Shown here: positions 16,533-25,220 of the stretch, piece by piece
How the letters are laid out: each line of letters starts with the position of its first letter
Numbering within the stretch: the stretch's first letter is position 1
Assembly: GCF_900099905.1 (NCBI RefSeq)
Contig: NZ_FNEE01000001.1
Span: forward strand, 1-48,908
Length of the DNA stretch: 48,908 bases
Direction: 5' to 3'
Origin: Mesorhizobium muleiense
GTDB lineage: Bacteria > Pseudomonadota > Alphaproteobacteria > Rhizobiales > Rhizobiaceae
Program-made: the position numbers and the translations under genes
The notes under the pieces: model-generated
What the model was told of the DNA's origin: nothing
The model's input: the letters and a program-made list of their open reading frames with translations, nothing else
Databases searched by the model: none

Positions 16533-17456
16533 TCAGGCGATTTCATGCCGCCAGGGCGGATTGGCGCCGGCCCGCGACACGGTTACCGCCGCAGCCTTGG
16601 CGCCGAGCGCCAGCGCCTTGTGGATGGCGTCGTCCGACAGATTGGCGATCGCCTCCTTCGACAGCAGGCCTTGCTCGTGCAGCGAGGCCAGGATGCCGGC
16701 GTTGAACGTGTCGCCGGCGCCGACCGTATCGACCACCTCGACCTTGTCCGGCACGACCGTGACCTTGTGATCCCTGGTGTAGCCGATGGCGCCTTCGCTG
16801 CCATGGGTGACGACGATCAGCGTCGGGCCGCGCTCCAGCCAGTTGCGGACGACGTCCTCGTGCGAGCCGGCTTCGCCGAACCAGTTGAGGTCCTCGTCCG
16901 ACAGTTTCACGATGTCGGCCATGGCCATCATCGAGCGGATGCGCCTGAGATGCTTGGCCTTGTCCGCTATGAAATTCGGCCGGATGTTGGGGTCGAGCAT
17001 CATGACGCGGCGGCTGTGCTCGCGCCGCATGAATTCCTCGTAGGCGGATCCGGCCGGCTCCGAGATCAGGCTGATGGCGCCGAACAGCATGGCTTCGATC
17101 TCGCTGCCGAGTTTTGGCAGATCGTCGATGGTCAGCATGCGTCCGGCTGTGTTTTCATCGTAGAATGTGTAGGTCGCCTGGCCGTTGTCCAGCCGCACGA
17201 AGGCGAGCGTGGTCGGCCGGGGCGATGTGTGCGCATAGGTGGAACTGACCTGGCTTGCGTCAAGCGCGTCCTTGAACTGGCTGCCGAACAGATCCGTCGA
17301 CAGGCCGGAAAAGAAACCGGCGGGCGCTCCCAGCCGGCCGAGCGCTATTGCCGTGTTGAACACCGCGCCGCCGACATAAGGGGCAAAGGCCGGCTCGCCC
17401 TCAGTCGTGGTGCGTGGCAGCATGTCGATCAGGGCTTCGCCGCAACAGAGGATCAT
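16533..17456 (-). CDS. PfkB-family fructokinase
   Basis: A 307-residue ribokinase-fold sugar kinase that most likely phosphorylates fructose. The N-terminal glycine pattern (VGGAVFNTAIALGRLGAPAGFFSGLS) and the C-terminal signature DTVGAGDTFNAGILASL, with its catalytic Asp, are clear. Its ATG lies in an ATGA overlap with the stop of the mutarotase gene. That places it in one minus-strand operon with the mutarotase and the ROK regulator. The divergent frcBCA-type transporter makes fructose the best substrate guess; other hexoses or pentoses are possible for PfkB proteins. Confidence 0.88.
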   Translation of the reverse strand: MILCCGEALIDMLPRTTTEGEPAFAPYVGGAVFNTAIALGRLGAPAGFFSGLSTDLFGSQFKDALDASQVSSTYAHTSPRPTTLAFVRLDNGQATYTFYDENTAGRMLTIDDLPKLGSEIEAMLFGAISLISEPAGSAYEEFMRREHSRRVMMLDPNIRPNFIADKAKHLRRIRSMMAMADIVKLSDEDLNWFGEAGSHEDVVRNWLERGPTLIVVTHGSEGAIGYTRDHKVTVVPDKVEVVDTVGAGDTFNAGILASLHEQGLLSKEAIANLSDDAIHKALALGAKAAAVTVSRAGANPPWRHEIA

Positions 17457-17899
17457 GATTTCCTGGTCTCCGGCGGATAGATCACACCCTTGCGGATGAT
17501 GATGTTGGCGTAGAGCCGCGGCTCGCTTGTCGCGACGATCGCGTGTGCGGACCTGACCCGTTGATAGAAGTCGGCGCCGGCAAGCGCAACCACCTTGCGG
17601 CCCGGAGCACGCTCGGCGCAGATCGCCTCCATCTCGTGATGAACGGGATCGGCAAGCAGGGGATCACCTTTGACCGAGGCGCGAAACAGCGCATCCGGCA
17701 CCGCGTCATCGACAGGCGATACGCTGAGGATGGCGTCGAGCATCGGAGCAAGATGATGACCGTCGGCGCGGATGAGCCGGTGTGCCTGCTCCTTCGCCGG
17801 GTAGTTTCCGTCGACAAGGGCGATCTCGTCGCCATGACCCATGGCACGCAGCGTCGCCAGCAGCTGTGGACCGAGCAGCACCGGGATTCCGATCAGCAT
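17453..17899 (-). CDS. RbsD/FucU-family sugar mutarotase
   Basis: A 148-residue protein of the RbsD/FucU family, which interconverts anomers of free sugars. The MLIGIPVLLGPQLLATLRAMGHGDEIALVDGNYPA start, with the catalytic His in GHGDE, and the C-terminal RLYANIIIRKGV pattern match FucU-type members. It sits three bases after the ROK gene and overlaps the fructokinase gene by four. In this setting it would supply the kinase with the right fructose anomer, which is inference. An annotation as fucose or ribose mutarotase would not fit the context. Confidence 0.87.
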   Translation of the reverse strand: MLIGIPVLLGPQLLATLRAMGHGDEIALVDGNYPAKEQAHRLIRADGHHLAPMLDAILSVSPVDDAVPDALFRASVKGDPLLADPVHHEMEAICAERAPGRKVVALAGADFYQRVRSAHAIVATSEPRLYANIIIRKGVIYPPETRKS

Positions 17900-17902
17900 C
17901 GC

Positions 17903-19129
17903 TCAGGCACTCCTGGAAATCGTGGTCGAGCCGATGAGGAAGCGCTCGGAAAGCGGCAGGCTGGCACCGCCCAGGGCACGTGCATGAATGCCGACAGTCC
18001 CCTCGCGCACGGCCGGAAGTTTCAGGCCTTCACCGTCGATCTTGCCGATAGCATCGATAACGGCATCGACGAGCCGGCGCCGCACGGCCTTCGGCATCCA
18101 TCCGTCGATCACCGCCGCCTCGAAATCGATAACCGAAGACGCCGCCACAATGGCATAGGCGAGCGCCTGCGAGGCGCAGGCGATCCAATCGTCGAGCTCG
18201 ACGCCGATTTCGCCCCAATCCTCCGGTGACGTCCACAGATGTGAGGCTTCGACGCCGCGCGCGTTGAGTGCCTTTTCCAGCATGGCGATCGACGCCACGC
18301 CGATCAATTGGGTCGGCTTGCCGTCCGGTCCAGGCACCGGCATCGAACCCAGCGCGCCGGCATTGCCGGTCGGTCCGCCGAAAAGGTGACCGTTCAGCAC
18401 GATGCCGCCGCCGGCGAAGGCACCGATATAGAAATAGACGAAGTCGCGTGCCGTGCCCGCTTTGCCGAACACCAGTTCGGCGCCGCAGGCAGAGGTGGCG
18501 TCATTTTGCAGGTAGACGGGGAATTCGCACTGTGCCTGGATGTCGGCGCGGATGTCTCGGTGGCGCCATTCGTCCATGACGTCGCGCGGCGCACCTGCCG
18601 TATCGGCCCAGCTCCACAATTCGAACGGCATGGCAATGCCAAGTCCGGCAATGCGCTTGTCCTGCGCCGGGGTGAGTTCGCTGCGCATCGTCTTCATGCC
18701 GGAGGTGACGAACTCGACCGTCTCGCGCGGTGCCGGATAGCGGTAGGAATGCTGCAGCATCGAACGCACATTGCCGAGAAAATCGATCAGAACGAGTTCG
18801 GCGCTGCGGCGGCCGATCTTCAGGCCGATGAAATAGGCGCCATCGGGATTGAGCGCCATCGGAATGGAAGGTTGGCCGATCTTGCCGCGCAGCGGCGCCT
18901 GGCGGACAAGAAGGTTGTCCTCCTCGAGCTCGCGCATGATGACCGAAACGGTCTGGGCCGAAAGTCCGGTCATGCGCGCAATGTCGGACTTCGCCAGGCT
19001 GCCGTGCTGACGCACCAGCGACAGCACCAGCCGCTCATTGTGGTCCCGCATGCCGCTCTGGTTGGTGCCGCGGTGAATGCGGCTTTTGGCTGCCTCGGGC
19101 GAACCGTGCCTTGGTATGCCGGTCTCCAC
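17903..19129 (-). CDS. ROK-family transcriptional regulator of the fructose regulon
   Basis: About 408 residues from the GTG at 19129, which follows GGGAGGAG at ideal spacing; the frame from 19195 would start inside the operator. The N-terminus is a MarR-like winged helix (RLVLSLVRQHGSLAKSDIARMTGLSAQTVSVIMREL). A ROK fold follows (AYFIGLKIGRRSAELVLIDFLG, GLGIAMPFELWSW, YFYIGAFAGGGIVLNG). The phosphate-binding DxGGT motif and the CxCGxxGCxE zinc motif of ROK sugar kinases are both missing, so it is a regulator and not a kinase. It is divergent from frcB, and the palindrome at 19189-19226 is its probable operator. It resembles the FrcR-like regulators found next to rhizobial frc genes. Confidence 0.9.
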   Translation of the reverse strand: METGIPRHGSPEAAKSRIHRGTNQSGMRDHNERLVLSLVRQHGSLAKSDIARMTGLSAQTVSVIMRELEEDNLLVRQAPLRGKIGQPSIPMALNPDGAYFIGLKIGRRSAELVLIDFLGNVRSMLQHSYRYPAPRETVEFVTSGMKTMRSELTPAQDKRIAGLGIAMPFELWSWADTAGAPRDVMDEWRHRDIRADIQAQCEFPVYLQNDATSACGAELVFGKAGTARDFVYFYIGAFAGGGIVLNGHLFGGPTGNAGALGSMPVPGPDGKPTQLIGVASIAMLEKALNARGVEASHLWTSPEDWGEIGVELDDWIACASQALAYAIVAASSVIDFEAAVIDGWMPKAVRRRLVDAVIDAIGKIDGEGLKLPAVREGTVGIHARALGGASLPLSERFLIGSTTISRSA

Positions 19130-19166
19130 CCCTTCTCCTCCCGTCGTTTCCTTAATGCTTTTGGCC

Positions 19167-19195
19167 AGAATGAGTGACCGACGCCACGCTGTCAA
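19167..19195 (-). promoter_or_regulatory. Probable promoter of the ROK operon
   Basis: On the minus strand a perfect -35 TTGACA (19195-19190) is followed after 17 bases by CATTCT (19172-19167). The -35 lies within the left arm of the divergent palindrome. The start of transcription would fall about 30 bases before the ROK GTG. Confidence 0.5.
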
Positions 19196-19226
19196 TAATA
19201 AATAAGAGTGATTTAATTATTGACAG
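19189..19226. promoter_or_regulatory. Large palindromic operator between the ROK gene and frcB
   Basis: Perfect 11-base arms CTGTCAATAAT (19189-19199) and ATTATTGACAG (19216-19226) flank a 16-base AT-rich centre. The symmetry continues imperfectly with AAAT and ATTTA next to the arms. AT-rich inverted repeats of this sort are typical of ROK-family operators such as those of NagC and XylR. Each arm carries an outward TTGACA, so one bound regulator would cover both -35 boxes. Sugar binding by the ROK protein would be expected to release both promoters. Confidence 0.75.
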
Positions 19227-19246
19227 GACCCTCAGTCTGGTATTCT
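19220..19246 (+). promoter_or_regulatory. Probable promoter of frcBCA
   Basis: A perfect -35 TTGACA (19220-19225) in the right arm of the operator is followed after 15 bases by TATTCT (19241-19246). The spacer is short. The leader to the frcB GTG at 19340 would be about 85 bases. Confidence 0.5.
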
Positions 19247-19339
19247 CTTGGGGCAAGCGTCCACGCTGGGAGAAGTCGCTGGATGCTCATGCGATGCCGG
19301 TTGGCCGGCATCCGAACTGGTCCCACTGGGAGGAAAATC

Positions 19340-20374
19340 GTGACCAAGACAGCACTGCTAAGATCCACCGTTTTTGCCGCGGCCGGACTGGGTCTGATGG
19401 CATTCACCTCGGCTGCGTCCGCCGCCGATGTCGGCGCCTGCCTGATCACCAAGACCGACACCAACCCGTTCTTCGTCAAGATGAAGGAAGGCGCGAGCGC
19501 CAAGGCCAAGGAACTCGGCGTCGAACTCAAAGCCTACGCCGGCAAGATCGATGGCGACAGCGAGAGCCAGGTGGCGGCGATCGAAAGCTGCATCGCCGAC
19601 GGCGCCAAGGGCATCCTGATCACCGCGTCGGATACCAAGGGCATCGTCCCGGCGGTGAAGAAGGCACGAGACGCCGGTCTGCTGGTGATCGCGCTGGACA
19701 CGCCGCTTGATCCGCTCGACGCCGCCGACGCGACCTTTGCGACCGACAATCTGGAGGCCGGCAAGCTGATTGGTGCCTGGGCCGCAGCGACGCTCGGCGA
19801 CAAGGCGAAGGATGCCAGGATCGGCTTCCTCGACCTGACGCCCTCGCAGCCGACGGTCGACGTCCTGCGCGACCAGGGCTTCATGATGGGCTACGGTATC
19901 GACGTGAAGGACCCCAACAAGATCGGCGATGAGGATGATCCGCGTATCGTCGGCCACGATGTCACCAACGGCAACGAGGAAGGCGGCCGCAAGGCGATGG
20001 AGAACCTCCTCCAGAAGGATCCTGGCATCAACGTCATCCACACCATCAACGAGCCGGCAGCCGTCGGCGCCTACCAGGCGCTCAAGGCCGTGGGTCTCGA
20101 AGGCAATGTGCTGATCGTGTCGGTCGATGGCGGCTGCCCCGGCGTGAAGTCGGTCGCCGAGGGCGTGATCGGTGCGACCTCACAGCAATATCCGCTGCAG
20201 ATGGCGGCACTCGGCATCGAAGCGATCGCCGCTTACGCCAAGGACGGGACGAAGCCCAAGCCGACCGAAGGCAAGGATTTCTTCGACACCGGCGTCAACC
20301 TCGTGACCGACAAGCCCGCGGAGGGCGTGAAGTCCATCGACACCAAGGAAGGCCTCGCCAAGTGCTGGGGCTGA
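19340..20374 (+). CDS. frcB: Fructose ABC transporter substrate-binding protein
   Basis: A 344-residue periplasmic sugar-binding protein of the ribose/xylose type. It starts at GTG 19340 with GGGAGGAAAATC upstream. The frame from 19220 would begin at the -35 box and lacks a signal peptide. Residues 1-29 are a signal peptide ending in ASA-ADVG. The mature protein shows [51 protein letters not shown] and [13 protein letters not shown], which are ligand-cleft segments of this family. Order and neighbours match rhizobial frcB. A strong hairpin follows the gene before frcC and may keep its message level high. Confidence 0.9.
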   Translation: MTKTALLRSTVFAAAGLGLMAFTSAASAADVGACLITKTDTNPFFVKMKEGASAKAKELGVELKAYAGKIDGDSESQVAAIESCIADGAKGILITASDTKGIVPAVKKARDAGLLVIALDTPLDPLDAADATFATDNLEAGKLIGAWAAATLGDKAKDARIGFLDLTPSQPTVDVLRDQGFMMGYGIDVKDPNKIGDEDDPRIVGHDVTNGNEEGGRKAMENLLQKDPGINVIHTINEPAAVGAYQALKAVGLEGNVLIVSVDGGCPGVKSVAEGVIGATSQQYPLQMAALGIEAIAAYAKDGTKPKPTEGKDFFDTGVNLVTDKPAEGVKSIDTKEGLAKCWG

Positions 20375-20396
20375 TGCCGGTCTGACAGGCAACAGA

Positions 20397-20433
20397 CCGA
20401 AGCGGCCAGGGGCTTGATCCCCGGCCGCTTCGG
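20397..20433 (+). other. Intercistronic hairpin after frcB
   Basis: Arms CCGAAGCGGCC-A-GGGG (20397-20412) and CCCCGGCCGCTTCGG (20419-20433) form a 15-bp GC-rich stem with one bulged A and a six-base loop. No T-tract follows, so full termination is unlikely. In binding-protein-dependent operons such hairpins commonly stabilise the upstream message so that the binding protein is made in excess. Confidence 0.6.
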
Positions 20434-20532
20434 GTGGACGATGCGGAAATCGCAAGCGCGAACAATTCCGGCGGCAGATCGGGAACGGTTGGACGGGCGT
20501 CGGCGCGTAGCTGAAGCCTCATGGGAGGAAAC

Positions 20533-21597
20533 ATGTCTCAGGTTCAGGAATTCGAAAAGGCTCTCGCGAACAGCGAGACAAGCGTTGCTGCTTTTGACGA
20601 GCATGGCACGTCGCTCGTCAAGCGCATCCAGCATTTCCTGCATTCCACTCCGGCTGCGGTGCCGCTGATCGTGCTGGTCCTGTCGATCGCTGTCTTTGGC
20701 GTCACGATCGGAGGACGGTTCTTTTCGTCCTACACGCTGACGCTGATCCTGCAGCAGATCGCCATCGTCGGTATTCTCGGCGCCGCGCAGACGCTGGTCA
20801 TCCTGACAGCCGGCATCGACCTGTCAATCGGCGTGATCATGGTGATTTCGGCCGTGATCATGGGCAATTGCGCGGTCACCTATGGCCTGCCGACCTTGCT
20901 TGCCGTGGTGATCGGGCTTGCCGCCGGCGCGGCCTGCGGGCTGCTCAACGGGCTGCTGGTCGCCTACATGAAGCTGCCGCCCTTCATCGTCACGCTCGGC
21001 ACCTGGAACATCGTCATGGCCACGAACTTCATCTATTCGGCCAATGAGACGATCCGTGACGCCGACGTCGACGTCCAAGCCCCGCTGCTGCATCTGTTTG
21101 GCCTGAACTTCAAGGTCGGCACGGCGGTGCTGACGTTCGGCGTCATTGCCATGGTCGTGCTGGTGCTGTTCTTGTGGTACGTGCTCAATCACACGGCATG
21201 GGGCCGTCATGTCTACGCTGTCGGCGACGATCCGGAGGCAGCGAAGCTGTCGGGCATCCAGACCAAGAAGGTGCTGATCTCGGTCTACACGCTTGCCGGG
21301 CTGATCGCCGCTTTCGCTGCCTGGGTCTCCATCGGCCGCAACGGCTCGATCTCGCCGTCCGCTGCCGTCACCGACTACAATTTGCAGGCGATCACCGCGA
21401 CGGTGATCGGCGGCATTTCCCTCTTCGGCGGGCGCGGCTCTATTCTGGGCACGCTGTTCGGCGCGATGATTGTCGGCGTCGTTTCGATGGGCCTCAACAT
21501 GCTGGGCGCCGATCCGCAATGGAAAGTGCTGCTCACCGGTGTGCTGATCATCGGCGCCGTGGCGATCGACCAGTGGATCAGAAAGGTTTCGGTGTAA
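20533..21597 (+). CDS. frcC: Fructose ABC transporter permease
   Basis: A 354-residue BPD_transp_2-type permease. The ATG at 20533 has GGGAGGAAAC directly upstream; an ATG at 20521 is in frame but has no ribosome site. About nine to ten transmembrane segments are visible, including GILGAAQTLVILTAGIDLSIGVIM, the signature of ribose-type permeases, and VTDYNLQAITATVIGGISLFGGRGSI near the C-terminus. It is one base-pair step from frcA (TAA CC ATG) and clearly co-transcribed with frcB. Confidence 0.92.
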   Translation: MSQVQEFEKALANSETSVAAFDEHGTSLVKRIQHFLHSTPAAVPLIVLVLSIAVFGVTIGGRFFSSYTLTLILQQIAIVGILGAAQTLVILTAGIDLSIGVIMVISAVIMGNCAVTYGLPTLLAVVIGLAAGAACGLLNGLLVAYMKLPPFIVTLGTWNIVMATNFIYSANETIRDADVDVQAPLLHLFGLNFKVGTAVLTFGVIAMVVLVLFLWYVLNHTAWGRHVYAVGDDPEAAKLSGIQTKKVLISVYTLAGLIAAFAAWVSIGRNGSISPSAAVTDYNLQAITATVIGGISLFGGRGSILGTLFGAMIVGVVSMGLNMLGADPQWKVLLTGVLIIGAVAIDQWIRKVSV

Positions 21598-21599
21598 CC

Positions 21600-22382
21600 A
21601 TGACCCAGGAGCCCATCCTCACCGCGCGCGGCCTCGTCAAGCGCTACGGCCGCGTCACCGCACTGAACAGCTGCGACTTCGATCTCTATCCGGGAGAGAT
21701 CCTGGCCGTGATCGGCGACAATGGAGCCGGCAAGTCGACGCTGATCAAGGCGATCTCGGGCGCCGTTGTCCCGGACGAGGGGATCATCGAGTTGGACGGC
21801 AAGCAGGTGCTCTTCAAGTCGCCCATCGAAGCCCGCGAAGCCGGCATCGAAACCGTCTACCAGAACCTGGCGCTGTCGCCGGCGCTGTCGATCGCCGACA
21901 ACATGTTCCTCGGTCGCGAGATCCGCAAACCGGGTTTTCTGGGCGACTGGCTGCGCATGCTCGACCGCCCGGCAATGGAAAAGCGCGCCCGCGACAAGCT
22001 CACCGAACTTGGCCTGATGACCATCCAGAACATCAGCCAGGCCGTGGAAACGCTCTCGGGCGGCCAACGCCAGGGCGTGGCGGTGGCGCGCGCCGCCGCC
22101 TTCGGCTCGAAGATGGTCATCATGGATGAGCCGACGGCGGCGTTAGGCGTCAAGGAGAGCCGCCGCGTGCTCGAACTGATCCTCGACGTGAAGAAGCGCG
22201 GCCTGCCGATCGTGCTGATCTCCCACAACATGCCGCATGTCTTCGAGGTGGCCGACCGCATTCACATCCATCGGCTGGGCCGTCGCCTCTGTGTCATCGA
22301 TCCCAAGCAATATACGATGTCGGACGCCGTCGCCTTCATGACCGGAGCGAAGCTTCCGCCGGAGGCGGCACTGGCTGCCTGA
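21600..22382 (+). CDS. frcA: Fructose ABC transporter ATPase
   Basis: A 260-residue ABC ATPase with Walker A GDNGAGKSTLIKA, signature LSGGQRQGVAVARA, Walker B MVIMDEPTAALG and switch ISHNMPHVFE. It starts at ATG 21600, two bases after frcC; the frame continues upstream inside frcC but only as out-of-frame shadow. Most ribose-type ATPases carry two nucleotide-binding halves of about 500 residues in total. This one has a single half, as reported for rhizobial FrcA, so it would act as a homodimer. No frcK-like gene follows; the fructokinase is divergent instead. Confidence 0.92.
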   Translation: MTQEPILTARGLVKRYGRVTALNSCDFDLYPGEILAVIGDNGAGKSTLIKAISGAVVPDEGIIELDGKQVLFKSPIEAREAGIETVYQNLALSPALSIADNMFLGREIRKPGFLGDWLRMLDRPAMEKRARDKLTELGLMTIQNISQAVETLSGGQRQGVAVARAAAFGSKMVIMDEPTAALGVKESRRVLELILDVKKRGLPIVLISHNMPHVFEVADRIHIHRLGRRLCVIDPKQYTMSDAVAFMTGAKLPPEAALAA

Positions 22383-22507
22383 TGCATGTCGCCCAAAAGT
22401 GCGCAGCGGTTTTGGGATGACGACTTGCATCGAACAAGAAATGCATGTCGCCCAAAAGCATGCCCTCGGGCGCGAACCGAGGGTGCGCTGCGGTTTTGGG
22501 ACGATAT
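22382..22507. repeat. Tandem palindromic intergenic repeats after frcA
   Basis: Two copies of the same unit start with ATGCATGTCGCCCAAAAG (22382-22399 and 22441-22458). Each ends in TTTTGGG (22410-22416 and 22494-22500), which pairs with the CCCAAAA near its start. The second copy has an extra inner hairpin, CCCTCGG (22463-22469) with CCGAGGG (22477-22483). The first copy begins within the frcA stop codon. This family of units is recurrent in rhizobial intergenic DNA as far as I recall. They may end or stabilise the frcBCA transcript. The remaining bases to 22655 show no gene. Confidence 0.7.
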
Positions 22508-22699
22508 GCACATAACTAAGACTCTAAGATGCGTCGCAGACGCCGCCCAAACGCGACGCACTTCAAGTTGCTAAAACTGCCGCTGGGTAAGCTTCCCCGC
22601 GGCAATCTAACTCGATTGAACGCATAACAATATGCGCTAGCATGGGCTGGGAGGAATGGTGAAAGCCGGTATGATCATGGCAACCGCACGAGAGGCAGC

Positions 22700-25162
22700 A
22701 TGACGCGCGCGATGACATCCAAAACTCCCATTCTCGAAAACTCCGATCCCAAGGCGCTTGCCGACGAAGTCTTGAAGGCCCTCAAATACAGGCTCGGCAA
22801 GGGGACCAGTGTCGCGACGCAATACGACTGGCTCACCGCCTCGATAAAGGTCGTGCGCGACCATATCGTCGATCATTGGATGCAGGCAACGCAAGAGGCC
22901 TACGCCCATCAGGAAAAGCGCGTCTATTACCTGTCACTGGAATTCCTCATCGGTCGCCTGATGCGCGACGCCTTCTCCAATCTCGGCCTGATGGACAATA
23001 TGCGCGAAGCGCTGCGGTCTCTCGGCGTCGACCTCGACCTCATCGCGGCCCTCGAACCAGATGCAGCGCTTGGCAATGGCGGTCTCGGCCGGCTCGCAGC
23101 CTGCTTCATGGAAAGCATGGCAACCGTCGACATTCCCGCGCATGGCTATGGCATTCGCTACGCCAATGGCATGTTCCGGCAGGAAATCCATGGCGGCTGG
23201 CAGGTTGAGCTGCCCGAGACCTGGCTCGATCACGGCAACCCCTGGGAGTTCGAGCGGCGCGAACGCTCATTCGAGGTCGGTTTCGGCGGCTCGGTGGAAT
23301 CGATCACCTCGAAGGACGGCAGGCTTGAGCGCCACGTCTGGAAGCCGATCGAACATGTCCTGGCGGTTGCCTACGATACGCCGGTGGTTGGCTGGCGGGC
23401 CAACCGCGTCAACACGCTGCGGCTCTGGTCCGGCATGCCGATCGATCCGATCCTGCTCGACAAGTTCAACGCCGGCGACCACATCGGTGCGCTCGCCGAA
23501 AGCAACAAGGCCGATGCCTTGTCGCGCGTCCTTTACCCTGCCGATTCCCACAAGGCCGGTCAGGAGCTGCGCCTCAGGCAAGAGTATTTCTTTTCCACCG
23601 CATCGTTGCAGGATATCATTCAGCGTCATCTCAGCCAGTATGGCGACCTGCAGTCGCTGCCCGACAAGGCGGCGATCCATCTGAACGACACCCATCCGGC
23701 CATCGCCGTGCCCGAGCTGATGCGCCTGTTGATGGATGTCCACGGCATGCATTTCGATCAGGCCTGGAGCATCACCAAGCGCACTTTCGGCTACACCAAC
23801 CACACGCTGCTTCCAGAGGCGCTCGAAAGCTGGCCGGTGCCGCTGTTCGAGCGGCTGTTGCCGCGCCATATGCAGATCGTCTACGCCATCAATGCCGAAG
23901 TGCTGCTGGAGGCGCGCGCCTCCGATCAGTTTTCTGACGAGCAGATCAGCCAGATCTCGCTGATACAGGAAAACGGCGAGCGCCGGGTGCGCATGGGCAA
24001 TCTGGCGTTTGTCGGCTCGCACTCGATCAACGGCGTCTCTGCCCTTCACACCGAGCTGATGAAAGAAACGGTGTTTGCCGAGCTCCACCGGCTCTACCCC
24101 GACCGCATCAATAACAAGACCAACGGCATCACGCCGCGGCGCTGGCTGATCCAGTGCAATCCCGGTCTCACCGCGCTCACCCGTGAGGCGATCGGCGATC
24201 GCTTCCTCGACGATATAGACGCGATCAAGGAGCTCGATGCCTTTGCCGACGACGCCGCCTTCCGCGACAAGTTCGCGGCAGTCAAGCGGGCGAACAAGGC
24301 CAAGCTCGCCAATCTCGTCGCTGACCGCCTCGGCATCAGGATCGATCCCTCGGCGCTGTTCGACATCCAGATCAAGCGCATCCACGAATACAAGCGCCAG
24401 CTCCTGAACATCCTCGAAACAGTCGCCCTCTACGACCAGATCCGCTCCCATCCCGAGCGCAACTGGATGCCACGCGTCAAGTTCTTCGGCGGCAAGGCGG
24501 CGCCCAGCTATCACAATGCCAAGCTGATCATCAAACTCGCCAACGACGTCGCCAAAGTCATCAACCGCGACCCGGCCGTTCGCGGCTTGCTCAAAGTGGT
24601 GTTCGTGCCGAACTACAATGTCAGCCTGGCCGAGATCATGATGCCGGCCGCCGATCTTTCGGAGCAGATATCGACCGCCGGGATGGAAGCCTCCGGCACC
24701 GGCAACATGAAATTTGCGCTGAACGGTGCGCTGACCATCGGCACGCTCGACGGCGCCAATGTCGAGATCAAGGAATGCGTCGGCGACGACAACATCTTCA
24801 TTTTCGGCCTGACTACTGAAGAGGTCGCCGAGCGGCGCAGCAACGGCTACGATCCGCGATCGGTGATCGAAGCCTCTCCCGAACTGGCGCAGGCCGTGGC
24901 TGCCGTTTCGACGGGCGTCTTTTCGCCTGACGATCCGGAACGCTATCGCGACCTGATGAACGGCCTCTATCAGAGCGACTGGTTCATGGTCGCCGCGGAT
25001 TTCGATGCCTACGCCTCAACCCAGCGCGATGTCGACGCCGTCTGGCGCGACAGCCCGGAGTGGTACGCCAGGGCAATTCGCAATGTCGCCCGCGTCGGCT
25101 GGTTCTCGTCCGATCGCACGATCCGCCAATATGCGAAAGAAATCTGGAACGTGCCCGTCTGA
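22700..25162 (+). CDS. glgP: Glycogen phosphorylase
   Basis: An 820-residue GT35 enzyme that releases glucose-1-phosphate from glycogen ends. The PLP-binding lysine is in EASGTGNMKFALNGALTIGTLDGANVE (about Lys671). Other family blocks are LGNGGLGRLAACFMES, IHLNDTHPAIAVPELMR, NKTNGITPRRWL and KRIHEYKRQLLN. Length is normal. The start ATG forms an ATGA overlap with a tiny upstream frame at 22656-22703. It opens the glycogen operon, as in Agrobacterium. The next gene follows after 58 bp. Confidence 0.98.
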   Translation: MTRAMTSKTPILENSDPKALADEVLKALKYRLGKGTSVATQYDWLTASIKVVRDHIVDHWMQATQEAYAHQEKRVYYLSLEFLIGRLMRDAFSNLGLMDNMREALRSLGVDLDLIAALEPDAALGNGGLGRLAACFMESMATVDIPAHGYGIRYANGMFRQEIHGGWQVELPETWLDHGNPWEFERRERSFEVGFGGSVESITSKDGRLERHVWKPIEHVLAVAYDTPVVGWRANRVNTLRLWSGMPIDPILLDKFNAGDHIGALAESNKADALSRVLYPADSHKAGQELRLRQEYFFSTASLQDIIQRHLSQYGDLQSLPDKAAIHLNDTHPAIAVPELMRLLMDVHGMHFDQAWSITKRTFGYTNHTLLPEALESWPVPLFERLLPRHMQIVYAINAEVLLEARASDQFSDEQISQISLIQENGERRVRMGNLAFVGSHSINGVSALHTELMKETVFAELHRLYPDRINNKTNGITPRRWLIQCNPGLTALTREAIGDRFLDDIDAIKELDAFADDAAFRDKFAAVKRANKAKLANLVADRLGIRIDPSALFDIQIKRIHEYKRQLLNILETVALYDQIRSHPERNWMPRVKFFGGKAAPSYHNAKLIIKLANDVAKVINRDPAVRGLLKVVFVPNYNVSLAEIMMPAADLSEQISTAGMEASGTGNMKFALNGALTIGTLDGANVEIKECVGDDNIFIFGLTTEEVAERRSNGYDPRSVIEASPELAQAVAAVSTGVFSPDDPERYRDLMNGLYQSDWFMVAADFDAYASTQRDVDAVWRDSPEWYARAIRNVARVGWFSSDRTIRQYAKEIWNVPV

Positions 25163-25220
25163 TATGATTGCATGAGGCCACGAACAATGTGGTCCGGGTG
25201 CCGGGGAGGGTCACTGCCTG

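Noticed and set aside
17903..19129. ROK sugar kinase (glucokinase-like)
   Set aside because: The N-terminal winged helix is present and the phosphate-binding and zinc motifs of ROK kinases are missing.
23267..24514. 415-codon minus-strand frame opposite glgP
   Set aside because: It is an antisense shadow of glycogen phosphorylase with no domain or ribosome site.
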